Shown here piece after piece: positions 54,613 to 63,418 of a DNA stretch of 64,000 nucleotides (its first letter is position 1; each line of letters opens with the position of its first letter). The notes beneath the pieces were generated by a model. It had not been told where the DNA came from, ran no database searches, and saw only the letters and a list, made by a program, of their open reading frames with translations. The translations under genes and the position numbers were made by a program. This DNA is from Spirosoma sp. KCTC 42546 (lineage in GTDB: Bacteria > Bacteroidota > Bacteroidia > Cytophagales > Spirosomataceae). The stretch lies in contig NZ_CP041360.1 in assembly GCF_006965485.1 (NCBI RefSeq), forward strand, positions 7,234,501 to 7,298,500. The letters are read 5' to 3'.

Positions 54613-55785
54613 GTGAGCCCCTCCACACTGGCCACTCGTTGCCCATTAGCATCCTGCCAGTCCATACCCTGGCTGGCCGTCGAGGGCTGACTCTGATGGC
54701 GCAACCGCAACAACCGGATGGCCTCAGACTTAACAAACGGATACTGTTAGGGAGGCCACCACCTAATCGAAGTGGCGGCTTTCAATGCCACAACCCGTTT
54801 TGAGACACTTGTGGAAGTCTTCGCAGGTGCGCCAGCGATGGGTATAAATGTCCACTGGCTCCACCCCATCAGCCAGCGTACTAACCCTAACATTGGTGAT
54901 CAGACACCAACGAGTAGGGGACTCATCAGCCACCGCATCTGGTGGAGCTAAGTCGACCAGCCAACGGGCCTTCTCAATCTGATGGAGCTCTAGGTTGGCC
55001 CACTTAAGGGCACATAACCGCTGGTGAAGTTGCCCCTTGCTGTCGCCGATGGGCCGGTAAAGCTGGTGGTCGGCGGGTTGCTGGGCCAACTAAGCCGATA
55101 CACTCATAAACGTGTCGGCTAGTTGGGGCTGGGAGCCCCTGGTCACCACAACCGCCTGATGATGGCTGAGCGCATAGTGGTACCAGGCTATGGCACACTC
55201 CGAATCGGCCACCTACAGGATGTGAAAGCCTGTCCGACGCTCAAAATGGCGGGCGAAGTCCAGGGCTTCGATCCACTTGTAACTTTCTTTTCCGCGAAGG
55301 GGGGCTGTTTACGGGCGTGGTGTTTGCCAAACTCGGTTCGATCTCGCTGAATCACTTGCTCAACGGGCAGTCCCAGGGGCACAAACTCGCCATGGGTCAG
55401 TAAGCCCTGATGAAGCAAAAGCCCGTTGTCATCGGCGTTTTGCATCAAGCTTACACCCATGAAAGCGGGCCACTGTGGTATCCTGAAACAGCTAGTGCTC
55501 TTTAGCGGTTTTTGGCTGTCGGCTGGCCCAGTCGACTACTCCATCCGGGTAGGCTTTGCTCATGGCTTTGGGGGTAAGTTTAGGGCTGTTGACCAACCAA
55601 TAGAAGGCTTTGAGTTGGGCGCTTTGCTTGAAAAGCCGAGGCAATGACTGCCCGCAATCGCGGTGCATCAACTGAGTCTGCAGTTGTTGGCAGCGTCGGT
55701 CGAGCCGTTTATCCCCTACTTTATAGTGCTGCATCTGGCAGGCAAGGCCGTCCTCAAGTTGCCTCCACGAGCTAGATACAATATA
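54613..55785 (-). pseudogene. Degraded IS4/Tn5-type transposase
   Basis: Minus-strand fragments of one transposase. N-terminal part (55785-55492): KVGDKRLDRRCQQL and SLPRLFKQSAQLKAFYWLV, the DNA-binding region of Tn5/IS50-like enzymes. Next (55460-55265): NADDNGLLLHQGLLTHGEFV. After a frameshift: ESYKWIEALDFARHFER, then an in-frame TAG, VADSECAIAWYH (the second DDE Asp context), another in-frame TAG, and HRWRTCEDFHKCLKTG (the Y-REK/Glu region). A last frameshift leads to EAIRLLRLRHQSQPS and the end at a repeat. At least two frameshifts and two stops; inactive. No intact terminal inverted repeats were identified. Confidence 0.88.
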
Positions 55786-56045
55786 TCAAAGAACGGATAG
55801 TTTATGCCCAAAGCCCCGACTTGTGGGTAAAACTCACCGCTCAAGGGGAGGGGTTGGGTAAAATGCCATGCCTTAATTTAACCAAACCCACATCTTCATT
55901 TCATTCCTGAACCTGTCCGTAGCTGTCCGCTTCTTGTCCAGTTTCGGACATGTATCAATACAATACCCTAACTAATCACTTAACAATAAGCACCTTATCT
56001 TTCCGGTACAACATTTGGGGTATGCTAGTATTACGTGTTACTACT
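55786..56045. other. Gap before the first FtsX-like permease
   Basis: 260 bases with no gene. It includes CAAGGGGAGGGGTTGGGT near 55843 and a short in-frame extension of the permease frame (from 55950) that does not look like protein. Confidence 0.35.
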
Positions 56046-58472
56046 ATGCTCACGAACTATCTTAAAATCGCCTGGCGGACGCTCCGCAAACAGCAGGGCT
56101 TTACGTTCATCAATATTTTTGGGTTGGCCGTTGGACTGGCCTGTTGCCTGCTCATCATGCTCTACGTGCTGGACGAGTTAAGCTTTGACCGCTACAACGC
56201 CAAAGCCGACCGCATCTACCGCGTTCAGTCCGACATTAAGTTCGGAGGTAACGACATGCACTTTGCCGTTACCCCTGACCCAATGGGGCCAACCCTCAAG
56301 AAAGATTATCCGCAGGTCGAGCAGTTTGTCCGGCTGCACCAGCGGGGAACGTGGTTAGTGAAGCGGACGGGTGAGCCAACGAGTCTTCGGGAAGACAATA
56401 TCACCTTTGCCGATTCCACCCTGTTCGATGTGTTTACCCTACCTCTCATTTCGGGTGATCCCAAACGGGCATTGTCCGAACCCAATACGATGGTCATTAG
56501 CGAGTCGGCAGCGAAACGGCACTTCGGCAATCAGAATCCGATGGGTCAGCCGATGGTGTTCGACAACAATAAAACCTTCAAGGTATCGGCGGTTATGCGC
56601 GATATGCCCAAAAATTCGCATTTCCGAAGTGATTTTTTCCTCAGCATGCTCAACGATGATTATCCCTGGGGGCAGTGGCTCAGCAATAATCACCACACCT
56701 ATCTTTTACTCAAACCAGGCACTGATGCCCAGGTGTTTAGTAAAAACTTTACTACCGTTATCGAAAAGTATGTTGGCCCACAAGCGATGCAACTCATTGG
56801 CACGAGCATGGATCAGTTTCGCAAAGCGGGGAATAGCGTAGGTTACTGGCTGATTCCGCTTACGGATATTCACCTGCATTCCAAACAACAAGTCGAACTG
56901 GCTCCTAACGGCGACATCCAGTATGTCTATATCTTCTCGGCGGTGGCTTTGTTCATCCTGCTGATTGCCTGCATCAACTTCATGAATCTGGCCACGGCAC
57001 GGTCGGCAAAGCGGGCAAAGGAAGTGGGGGTTCGAAAAGTGATGGGCTCAGAACGGCAGCAACTCATTGGCCAGTTCATGACCGAATCAATACTAACTAC
57101 GGTACTGGCTATGGTACTCGCCATCAGTATCGTAGCCATAGCCTTACCGGGCTTCAATACAATTGCGGGGAAAGAGATGAGCATCGTTCAGCTCGTATCA
57201 CCTTATTACCTGCCGCTGTTAGTGGCCTTACCCATTGTAGTTGGGCTACTGGCGGGTAGCTATCCAGCCTTCTTCCTGTCATCTTTTCAGCCGATAACGG
57301 TGCTGAAGGGCAAAATAAACGTGAGTTTCAAAAGCGCTGGCTTACGGAGTGGGCTGGTGGTGTTTCAGTTCATGATGTCCGTGGTACTTATTGTCGGGAC
57401 AATTATCGTGTACCGGCAAATCACCTACATTCAGACCAAGAATGTAGGTTTCAAACGCGATCAAGTCCTCACCGTCAACGGCGTTTATGCGATGGGTAAG
57501 CAGGCCGAAACCTTTAAGCAGGAAGTGCTTCGTTTGCCAGGCGTGGTCAGTGGTAGTATTTCAGGATACTTGCCAACGCCCTCGAATCGAAACGATAACG
57601 CCTTCTTTGCCGAAGGGGAGTCGAATAGGAACAAAGGTGTTAATATGCAGAACTGGGGAGTTGACTACGACTACGTAAAAACCCTCGGTATGCAGCTTGT
57701 TCAGGGGCGCGACTTTGCCCGGTCATTCGGCTCCGATTCGTCGGGCATTATTCTGAATGAAGCCGCCGTGAAGGTATTAGGCTTCAAAGATCCTATTGGC
57801 AAGCGTGTGTGGCGATTTGACGATGCACAGGGAAAAACCCAGAAAACGTACACGATCATCGGCGTTGTCAAAAACTTCCATTTCGAATCGCTTCGGCGAA
57901 ATATCGGGGCCTTATCCCTGGTGCTCGATTCAAATTCTGGAGCCGCTTCTTTTCGGGTAAGTAGTACAAATCTTCCAGCACTGGTATCACAAATCGAAGC
58001 AAAATGGAAGCAGATCACCCCAGGCCAGCCATTTAGCTACCAGTTTATGGACGACAGTTTCGATGAAATGTACCGGGCCGAACAACGGGTAGGCACCATT
58101 GCCCTGACCTTTGCCGCACTCGCCATCCTGATTGCCTGCCTGGGCCTGTTTGGGCTGGCAGCGTTCATGGCCGAGCAACGCACTAAAGAGATTGGGGTGC
58201 GCAAAGTATTAGGTGCGTCGGTGGGTAGTATCATTGGCTTGCTCTCGAAAGACTTTTTGAAACTGGTCTTCATCTCCATTATCATTGCCTCGCCTATTGC
58301 CTGGTACGCCATGAGCCAGTGGCTCAGCGATTTTGCCTATAAAATTGACATCGAGTGGTGGATGTTCGCGCTGGCGGGTATCTTAGCTGTAGGAATTGCC
58401 TTGCTGACCGTGAGCTTTCAGAGCATCAAAGCGGCGTTGATGAATCCGGTGAAAAGTTTAAGATCGGAATAA
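56046..58472 (+). CDS. FtsX/MacB-type ABC transporter permease, tandem copy 1
   Basis: 808 residues from the ATG at 56046 (MLTNYLKIAWRTLRKQQ, the standard start of this family). Layout: TM1 (18-42), large periplasmic MacB_PCD domain, three TMs (about 290-430), a second periplasmic domain and three C-terminal TMs. The core motif KRAKEVGVRKVMGSERQQL before TM2 repeats near the end as RTKEIGVRKVLGASVGSI, showing the two-fold duplication. No ATPase gene is adjacent, as usual in Bacteroidota; partners come from elsewhere. Such proteins do mechanotransmission or export. The last ~100 residues are nearly identical in sequence to those of the next gene. Confidence 0.93.
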   Translation: MLTNYLKIAWRTLRKQQGFTFINIFGLAVGLACCLLIMLYVLDELSFDRYNAKADRIYRVQSDIKFGGNDMHFAVTPDPMGPTLKKDYPQVEQFVRLHQRGTWLVKRTGEPTSLREDNITFADSTLFDVFTLPLISGDPKRALSEPNTMVISESAAKRHFGNQNPMGQPMVFDNNKTFKVSAVMRDMPKNSHFRSDFFLSMLNDDYPWGQWLSNNHHTYLLLKPGTDAQVFSKNFTTVIEKYVGPQAMQLIGTSMDQFRKAGNSVGYWLIPLTDIHLHSKQQVELAPNGDIQYVYIFSAVALFILLIACINFMNLATARSAKRAKEVGVRKVMGSERQQLIGQFMTESILTTVLAMVLAISIVAIALPGFNTIAGKEMSIVQLVSPYYLPLLVALPIVVGLLAGSYPAFFLSSFQPITVLKGKINVSFKSAGLRSGLVVFQFMMSVVLIVGTIIVYRQITYIQTKNVGFKRDQVLTVNGVYAMGKQAETFKQEVLRLPGVVSGSISGYLPTPSNRNDNAFFAEGESNRNKGVNMQNWGVDYDYVKTLGMQLVQGRDFARSFGSDSSGIILNEAAVKVLGFKDPIGKRVWRFDDAQGKTQKTYTIIGVVKNFHFESLRRNIGALSLVLDSNSGAASFRVSSTNLPALVSQIEAKWKQITPGQPFSYQFMDDSFDEMYRAEQRVGTIALTFAALAILIACLGLFGLAAFMAEQRTKEIGVRKVLGASVGSIIGLLSKDFLKLVFISIIIASPIAWYAMSQWLSDFAYKIDIEWWMFALAGILAVGIALLTVSFQSIKAALMNPVKSLRSE

Positions 58473-58490
58473 AGGCCGGGCCGCCGTCGC

Positions 58491-58588
58491 GGAGGAAGGA
58501 GTAAGGGGAGGAAAGGGACGAGAGGGAAAACAGCAAGAACCTTATCCTTTCCCCTTCTTCCCTCTCCTCCCCTTACTCCCTCTCCTCC
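58491..58588. repeat. Purine/pyrimidine-rich inverted repeat between tandem permeases
   Basis: GGAGGAAGGAGTAAGGGGAGG (58491-58511, slightly imperfect) pairs with CCTCCCCTTACTCCCTCTCC (58566 onward to 58588). One strand is almost all purine on the left and all pyrimidine on the right, a composition that can form unusual structures. It ends 5 bases before the ATG of the second permease. Confidence 0.7.
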
Positions 58589-58593
58589 CTTTT

Positions 58594-61017
58594 ATGCTAT
58601 CAAACTACGTCAAAATTGCCTGGCGATCGATTCGTCAACAGCGGTTATACAGCCTGCTGAATATTACCGGTCTGGCGCTCGGTCTGGCCACCTGCGGCCT
58701 GTTGATTCAGTATGTTCGCTTCGAACAGAGTTACGACCAGGATGTAGTGGCCGAGGATAAATCCATTTATCGGGTGGAAACCCTGTTTTATGGAGCGGGG
58801 CATAAATCCGAACACTGGGCGACGAGTACGACTGGGTTTGCTCCGGCCATGAAAGCGAATTTTCCGGAGGTAGAAAGTTTTACGCGCATCGTCTGGCGAA
58901 ATTCAGAACGGGTTGTCCGTTACGAAAATCAGAAGTTTCGCGAATCGCACGTCTGCCTGGCCGATTCGAACTTCTTTACGTTTTTCGACTATCCCGTGGT
59001 GCAGGGCGACCGCCGAACGTTTCTGAACGAACCCAATTCCGTAGTTCTGTCCGAATCGGCGGCACACAAATATTTTGGCTCGCTGAATCCACTGGGCAAG
59101 ACGCTGGAAATTAGTACCCGATCTCAGCAACTGACTTGTCGGGTTACCGGCGTTTTTGCGGATCTGCCCGTCAACTCGACCATGCAGTTTAGCATGCTGA
59201 TTTCCGGCAAAACGGCTCCGCCCCGTACCTGGCATTTTTGGTATCAGCATTCCAGTTATACGTTCGTTCAACTCAAACCTCACTCCGATCCCAGCCGGGT
59301 AGAAGCCAAATTCCCGGCGCTCGCCGAGAATTATAAAACCGAATCGACGATGCGGGATGTTACGTGGGGTATCCAACTGGTTCCCCTTCACGATCTGCAC
59401 CTCAACCCGGCTACGCCGAACGAAATTGAAATCAAAGGCAACCGGACCGCCGTTGATTTCCTATCCGTAATTGCGCTCGTCATTCTGCTGATTAGCTGGG
59501 TCAATTATAGCAATCTGACCACAGCGCGGGTAATGCACCGGGCCAAAGAAGCGGGCGTCCGGCGGATGATCGGTTCATCGCGACGGATGCTATTGTTCCA
59601 GTTTGTGGTCGAATCGATGCTGGTTCACACCATTGCGCTGATGCTGGCCGTACCGATGGTGATTATTGCGGCACAGTTACTCCCCGATTCGTTGCACCTG
59701 CATCCGGCACAGAGCGTATGGGCCGACCCATTGGTGATTGTCGGATTTCTGGCGCTGTGGCTGGTGGGAATCGTCCTGACAGGCGCTTATCCGGCAACGG
59801 TATTGTTACGGGCATCGCCAGCTTCGGTATTGAAAGGGCGCTTCCGATTCTCGGGCAGGGAGCGGTCGTTCCGGCAATCGCTGGTTGTGGTTCAGTTTGT
59901 TATTTCGGTGATTTTACTCGTCAGTACACTGGTCGTTTATCGGCAAACGGCTTACATGATGAATCAGCGGCCGGGCGTGCTCACCGATCAGGTCGTCGTA
60001 ATTAAATCGCCGGTCAACACGCCTGATTATGCGGGTAAAATTGAGCTGTTAAAAAAACGCATCAACGCATTGGCGGGCGTATCGAACGTGACAGGTTCAG
60101 GCTCTGTTCCAGGCAAAGAAGTTGGGCAGTTTCTGGCCAATCGCCGGTTCGAAGCCAGTCCCGCTGACAACCGGCTCGTAGAAATGCTGAAAGTCGATTT
60201 CGACTTCATCCCGACTTACGGATTGCGACTGCTAGCCGGTCGTGGTTTCGACAAAACCCGCCCTGCCGATTCAACGGCTCTGGTGCTCAACGAGTCGGCG
60301 GTAAAGTATTTTGGGTTCACGTCCATCGAACAGGCCATTGGGCAAAAAATAGCCTTAGAAACAACACCGAATCAGGCCAGCGAGATTATCGGCGTGGTGA
60401 AAGATTACCACCAACAGTCGTTGCATCAGCCGTTTACGCCCATCATGTTGTTTATGGATCCGGCGTTTAGCTGGATTCCAACGGATTATTATTCGATCAA
60501 ATTCCGTTCAGATAATCCGCAGAATCTGCTGGGGCAGGTGGAGACCATTTGGGGATCGTTGTTTCCGGAGTCGTCGCTGGATTATTTCTTTCTGGATGAA
60601 TTCTATGGAAAGCAATACCAGGCCGACAAGCAATATGGACTCCTGTTCAGCATTTTTTCGGGCCTCGCCATTTTCATTGCCTGTCTGGGTTTATTCGGTT
60701 TGGCAACCTTCTCGGCTGAGCAACGCACCAAAGAAATTGGGGTGCGCAAAGTACTGGGGGCGTCGGTTGCCAGTATCGTGGCCCTTCTCTCCAAAGACTT
60801 CCTGAAACTGGTATTCGTTGCCATTGTCCTGGCGTCTCCCCTATCCTGGTGGGCCATGAACCAATGGCTCGCCGATTTCGCCTACAAAATCGACATCGAG
60901 TGGTGGATGTTCGCCCTGGCGGGTTTGCTGGCCGTTGGCATCGCGCTGTTAACCGTGAGTTTCCAGAGCATAAAAGCGGCTTTGATGAACCCGGTGAAGA
61001 GTTTGCGGAGTGAGTAG
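58594..61017 (+). CDS. FtsX/MacB-type ABC transporter permease, tandem copy 2
   Basis: 807 residues starting MLSNYVKIAWRSIRQQR, with the same two-half layout as copy 1 (RAKEAGVRRMIGSSRRML mid-protein; RTKEIGVRKVLGASVASI near the end). The C-terminal 60 residues (including KIDIEWWMFALAG and SIKAALMNPVKSLRSE) match copy 1 almost exactly as protein, while the codons differ at many synonymous positions, so the identity reflects constraint more than recent conversion. A hairpin with 16-nt arms follows at 61018. Confidence 0.93.
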   Translation: MLSNYVKIAWRSIRQQRLYSLLNITGLALGLATCGLLIQYVRFEQSYDQDVVAEDKSIYRVETLFYGAGHKSEHWATSTTGFAPAMKANFPEVESFTRIVWRNSERVVRYENQKFRESHVCLADSNFFTFFDYPVVQGDRRTFLNEPNSVVLSESAAHKYFGSLNPLGKTLEISTRSQQLTCRVTGVFADLPVNSTMQFSMLISGKTAPPRTWHFWYQHSSYTFVQLKPHSDPSRVEAKFPALAENYKTESTMRDVTWGIQLVPLHDLHLNPATPNEIEIKGNRTAVDFLSVIALVILLISWVNYSNLTTARVMHRAKEAGVRRMIGSSRRMLLFQFVVESMLVHTIALMLAVPMVIIAAQLLPDSLHLHPAQSVWADPLVIVGFLALWLVGIVLTGAYPATVLLRASPASVLKGRFRFSGRERSFRQSLVVVQFVISVILLVSTLVVYRQTAYMMNQRPGVLTDQVVVIKSPVNTPDYAGKIELLKKRINALAGVSNVTGSGSVPGKEVGQFLANRRFEASPADNRLVEMLKVDFDFIPTYGLRLLAGRGFDKTRPADSTALVLNESAVKYFGFTSIEQAIGQKIALETTPNQASEIIGVVKDYHQQSLHQPFTPIMLFMDPAFSWIPTDYYSIKFRSDNPQNLLGQVETIWGSLFPESSLDYFFLDEFYGKQYQADKQYGLLFSIFSGLAIFIACLGLFGLATFSAEQRTKEIGVRKVLGASVASIVALLSKDFLKLVFVAIVLASPLSWWAMNQWLADFAYKIDIEWWMFALAGLLAVGIALLTVSFQSIKAALMNPVKSLRSE

Positions 61018-61067
61018 CGCGATGGCGCAAGGCTGGAGCCAACGTGGCCCGGCCTTGCGCCATCGCG
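61018..61067. repeat. Hairpin after the second permease
   Basis: CGCGATGGCGCAAGGC (61018-61033) pairs perfectly with GCCTTGCGCCATCGCG (61052-61067). Starts at the stop codon. An A-run, not a T-run, follows, so on the minus strand it is not a classic terminator either; probably a repeat or RNA-stabilising hairpin. Confidence 0.6.
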
Positions 61068-61164
61068 TCACAAAAAATTAACAGCCGGTAGATAGCCTTT
61101 GCGGTGGGGCTGGGCGTACTATTCAGGAACGATTCCTGTCTGAGTCTCCCCACTAGCTGTCTAC

Positions 61165-62946
61165 ATGAAATCCTCTGGCTCTTTTCTTTTCCTGCTCCTC
61201 GTACTACTAACGGCATTTGTGGCCGATACCAGCCAACAACCTAAGTCGGGCGTTAAAGCGGTAATGGATGGCGTTGTCACCCGGTTGTACAAAACCTACC
61301 AGCCTCAACAACTCGATACGATCCAGCAGAATTTTGTGCTCTCTGTCCTGACGGATCAGGAGAAAAAGGTATTGGCGACGCAATACTGGACGTTCCGGGC
61401 CAATGTTCCGGTCGTTGTTTCGCTGATGCGGGATCAGGGGCAGAAAGTTCTTCCGTTCTGGTTGAAAGACAGTGGATTTCGTAAGACGGAACTGGTCGTC
61501 AAAAATGAAGAGTACACCTATGAAGTCTGGCAAAAGACGTTCGATGCAGGCCTGGTCTCGTTAGGAATTAATGGATTTGACAAACACCGTCCGGTCTATT
61601 TCATTAGTGTGAAGGCGCAGCATTCCGGCGATCCGTTACACATCACGCCTATTTTTCCGGCTCAACAAACATTCACCAAATTTCAACCGGGAGCATTCAC
61701 CTACCACGACTGGAGTGACCTTAAACTCAACGAAGTCCCTGAATCCCTTCGCGGCCAGACTCTGTTTCAGACGATTCGGGGTAGAGCGCGGGAAGCTCAC
61801 CTGGTAGGCGCTTTCCGCCGAACCAAATTTCCGGCCACAACCCAACCCGATCATCTCCTGCTTACCTGGAGTGGCAACCCCGCCACCACCCAAGATATTC
61901 AATGGCGAACCTCCGCGTCCGTACCGACTGGCGTTACCAAATATTGGCTGAAGGGCAGTCATGACACCCTGACCAAAGCGGCTGTTCTGTATAAAATGGA
62001 AGATCGGCTCCTGCAAAATGATCGGTACGCGCATCGGTTTACGACGCAGTTAACGGGGCTACAACCCGGCAAAACCTATGATTATCAGGTAGGATCAACC
62101 CAAGGCCGCTGGTCTTCCGTGGCTTCCTTCCAAACGCAATCCAACACGAAGGAAGGCTTCTCGTTCATCTGGTTCGGTGATACGCATAAATCGCCCGTAT
62201 GGGGAGAGATGGCGCAACAAACGCTTACCCGGCATCCCAACATTGCCTTTTATTCGATAGCCGGAGATTTAGTCAGTACGGGGTTGCATCGGGATGAATG
62301 GGACGAATTATGGCAGTATTCGGGAAACGTCTTCCAATCCAAACCGCTGCTGCCTATTCCCGGTAATCACGACAGTCAGGATGGCCTGGGGGCCTGGATG
62401 TATCAGCAGATGTTAAGCCTGCCGCACAATGGACCGAAGCACCCCGAAGTCCCCGATGAGCAGACTTACGCGTTTAACTACAAAAACGCGTTGTTTTTGA
62501 TGATCGATGCGACGGCTCCTATCGAAGCACAAACCGCGTGGATCAAGCAGCAACTTTCGCAATCGAAAGCCGATTGGAAATTCATGTTCTTCCATTTTCC
62601 GCCCTACACGTTTGAAGAAGATTACGCCGATATCCGGAAAGCCTGGGGGCCACTGATCGATCAATATCACGTGGATATGGTCATGAGTGGACACGTGCAT
62701 TATTACATGCGCTCCAAGCCCACCTATAACGGCAAAGACGTAGCCACTCCCGCGCAGGGAACGATCTACACCATCTCCATCGGCATACCCAGCGAGCACG
62801 AGATCTGGCCGGACGAACCTTATGCCGCACTCCGGTATAAAAACGGCCCTTTCTACCAATTGATGGACATTCAAGGTAAAAAACTTACGTATACGGTCTA
62901 CGATAAAGACGGGAAGGTTAGGGACGAACTGGTAATTACGAAGTAA
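61165..62946 (+). CDS. Purple-acid-phosphatase-like metallophosphoesterase
   Basis: 593 residues with a signal peptide (SSGSFLFLLLVLLTAFVA). After a ~200-residue N-terminal region, a purple acid phosphatase N-terminal/fibronectin-like domain (about 225-325, LLTWSGNPATTQDIQW, GLQPGKTYDYQVG) leads into the calcineurin-type domain with the metal motifs WFGDTH, SIAGDLV, IPGNHDS, FFHFPPYT and MSGHVHYY. It should hydrolyse phosphate esters in the periplasm. It stands between FtsX-like permeases and is followed by a composite repeat; no phosphate regulon genes are close. Confidence 0.92.
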   Translation: MKSSGSFLFLLLVLLTAFVADTSQQPKSGVKAVMDGVVTRLYKTYQPQQLDTIQQNFVLSVLTDQEKKVLATQYWTFRANVPVVVSLMRDQGQKVLPFWLKDSGFRKTELVVKNEEYTYEVWQKTFDAGLVSLGINGFDKHRPVYFISVKAQHSGDPLHITPIFPAQQTFTKFQPGAFTYHDWSDLKLNEVPESLRGQTLFQTIRGRAREAHLVGAFRRTKFPATTQPDHLLLTWSGNPATTQDIQWRTSASVPTGVTKYWLKGSHDTLTKAAVLYKMEDRLLQNDRYAHRFTTQLTGLQPGKTYDYQVGSTQGRWSSVASFQTQSNTKEGFSFIWFGDTHKSPVWGEMAQQTLTRHPNIAFYSIAGDLVSTGLHRDEWDELWQYSGNVFQSKPLLPIPGNHDSQDGLGAWMYQQMLSLPHNGPKHPEVPDEQTYAFNYKNALFLMIDATAPIEAQTAWIKQQLSQSKADWKFMFFHFPPYTFEEDYADIRKAWGPLIDQYHVDMVMSGHVHYYMRSKPTYNGKDVATPAQGTIYTISIGIPSEHEIWPDEPYAALRYKNGPFYQLMDIQGKKLTYTVYDKDGKVRDELVITK

Positions 62947-63199
62947 AAACCCTGCTTTGACGTGGTGTCAGATTCTTAAATCTGACAGTTTAGGTTTTGA
63001 GAAACCTAAACACCGTTGACGCTCGGCTTTGCCGAGTGTCTTCTATTTTTAAGGGCGTCTCGCCCGTTTTAGTCTATTCTTAGTAGCACGCGGGCGGGAC
63101 GCCCTTAGATAAAAGACACTCGGCAAAGCCAAGCGTCAACAAGAGTAAAAGCCCTGCTTTGACGTGGTGTCAGATTCTTAAATCTGACAGTTTAGGTTT
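62946..63199. repeat. Direct repeats of about 52 bp flanking a hairpin element
   Basis: 62946-62997 and 63147-63199 share about 51 of 53 bases (both contain CCTGCTTTGACGTGGTGTCA and GATTCTTAAATCTGACAG). Between them is the palindrome 63015-63140. The outer repeats belong to the AGGTTTTGAGAAACCT family, also seen at 20534. Confidence 0.8.
63015..63140. repeat. Long hairpin repeat element (arms GTTGACGC(T/C)CGGCTTTGCCGAGTGTC)
   Basis: 26-nt arms 63015-63040 and 63115-63140 pair with one mismatch; an inner pair AAGGGCGTC/GACGCCCTT (63051-63059 and about 63088-63096 onward) is nested inside. Arms share CTCGGC...GCCGAGTG and GCCAAGCG with the element at 3597-3720. A partial arm (GTTGACGCTTGGCTTTG) occurs again at 63298-63314. 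Confidence 0.75.
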
Positions 63200-63270
63200 C
63201 TCAAAACCTACTGTTCACATCTATAGGTTTTGAGAAACCTAAACTGTCGGTTATTAGTACCGCGCAGGCA
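63162..63270. repeat. AGGTTTTGAGAAACCT repeat element, copy 2
   Basis: GTGTCAGATT/AATCTGACAG hairpin, TAGGTTTCTCAAAACCTA with its inverted copy TAGGTTTTGAGAAACCTA near 63224-63241, then CTGTCGGTTATTAGTACCG. Same order of parts as 20534-20634. The remaining bases to 63418 hold only the partial arm at 63298. Confidence 0.7.
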
Positions 63271-63418
63271 GCCCCGCCGACATCACAGCCTTAGCCCGTT
63301 GACGCTTGGCTTTGTTGCCAGTCAATAGCATCTGCGGAGTAACAGCCTTAACTTTTTTTAACAACCTGAAAAACAACCCTTCACGCGCCTTACCACTCTA
63401 CGTAAGAAACGTGAACTA

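Noticed and set aside
56046..61017. Recent gene conversion between the two permease genes
   Set aside because: The C-terminal proteins are nearly identical but the DNA differs at many synonymous positions, which points to protein-level constraint rather than conversion.
61018..61067. Rho-independent terminator after the second permease
   Set aside because: The stem is strong but is followed by A-rich sequence without a T-run on the plus strand; kept only as a hairpin.
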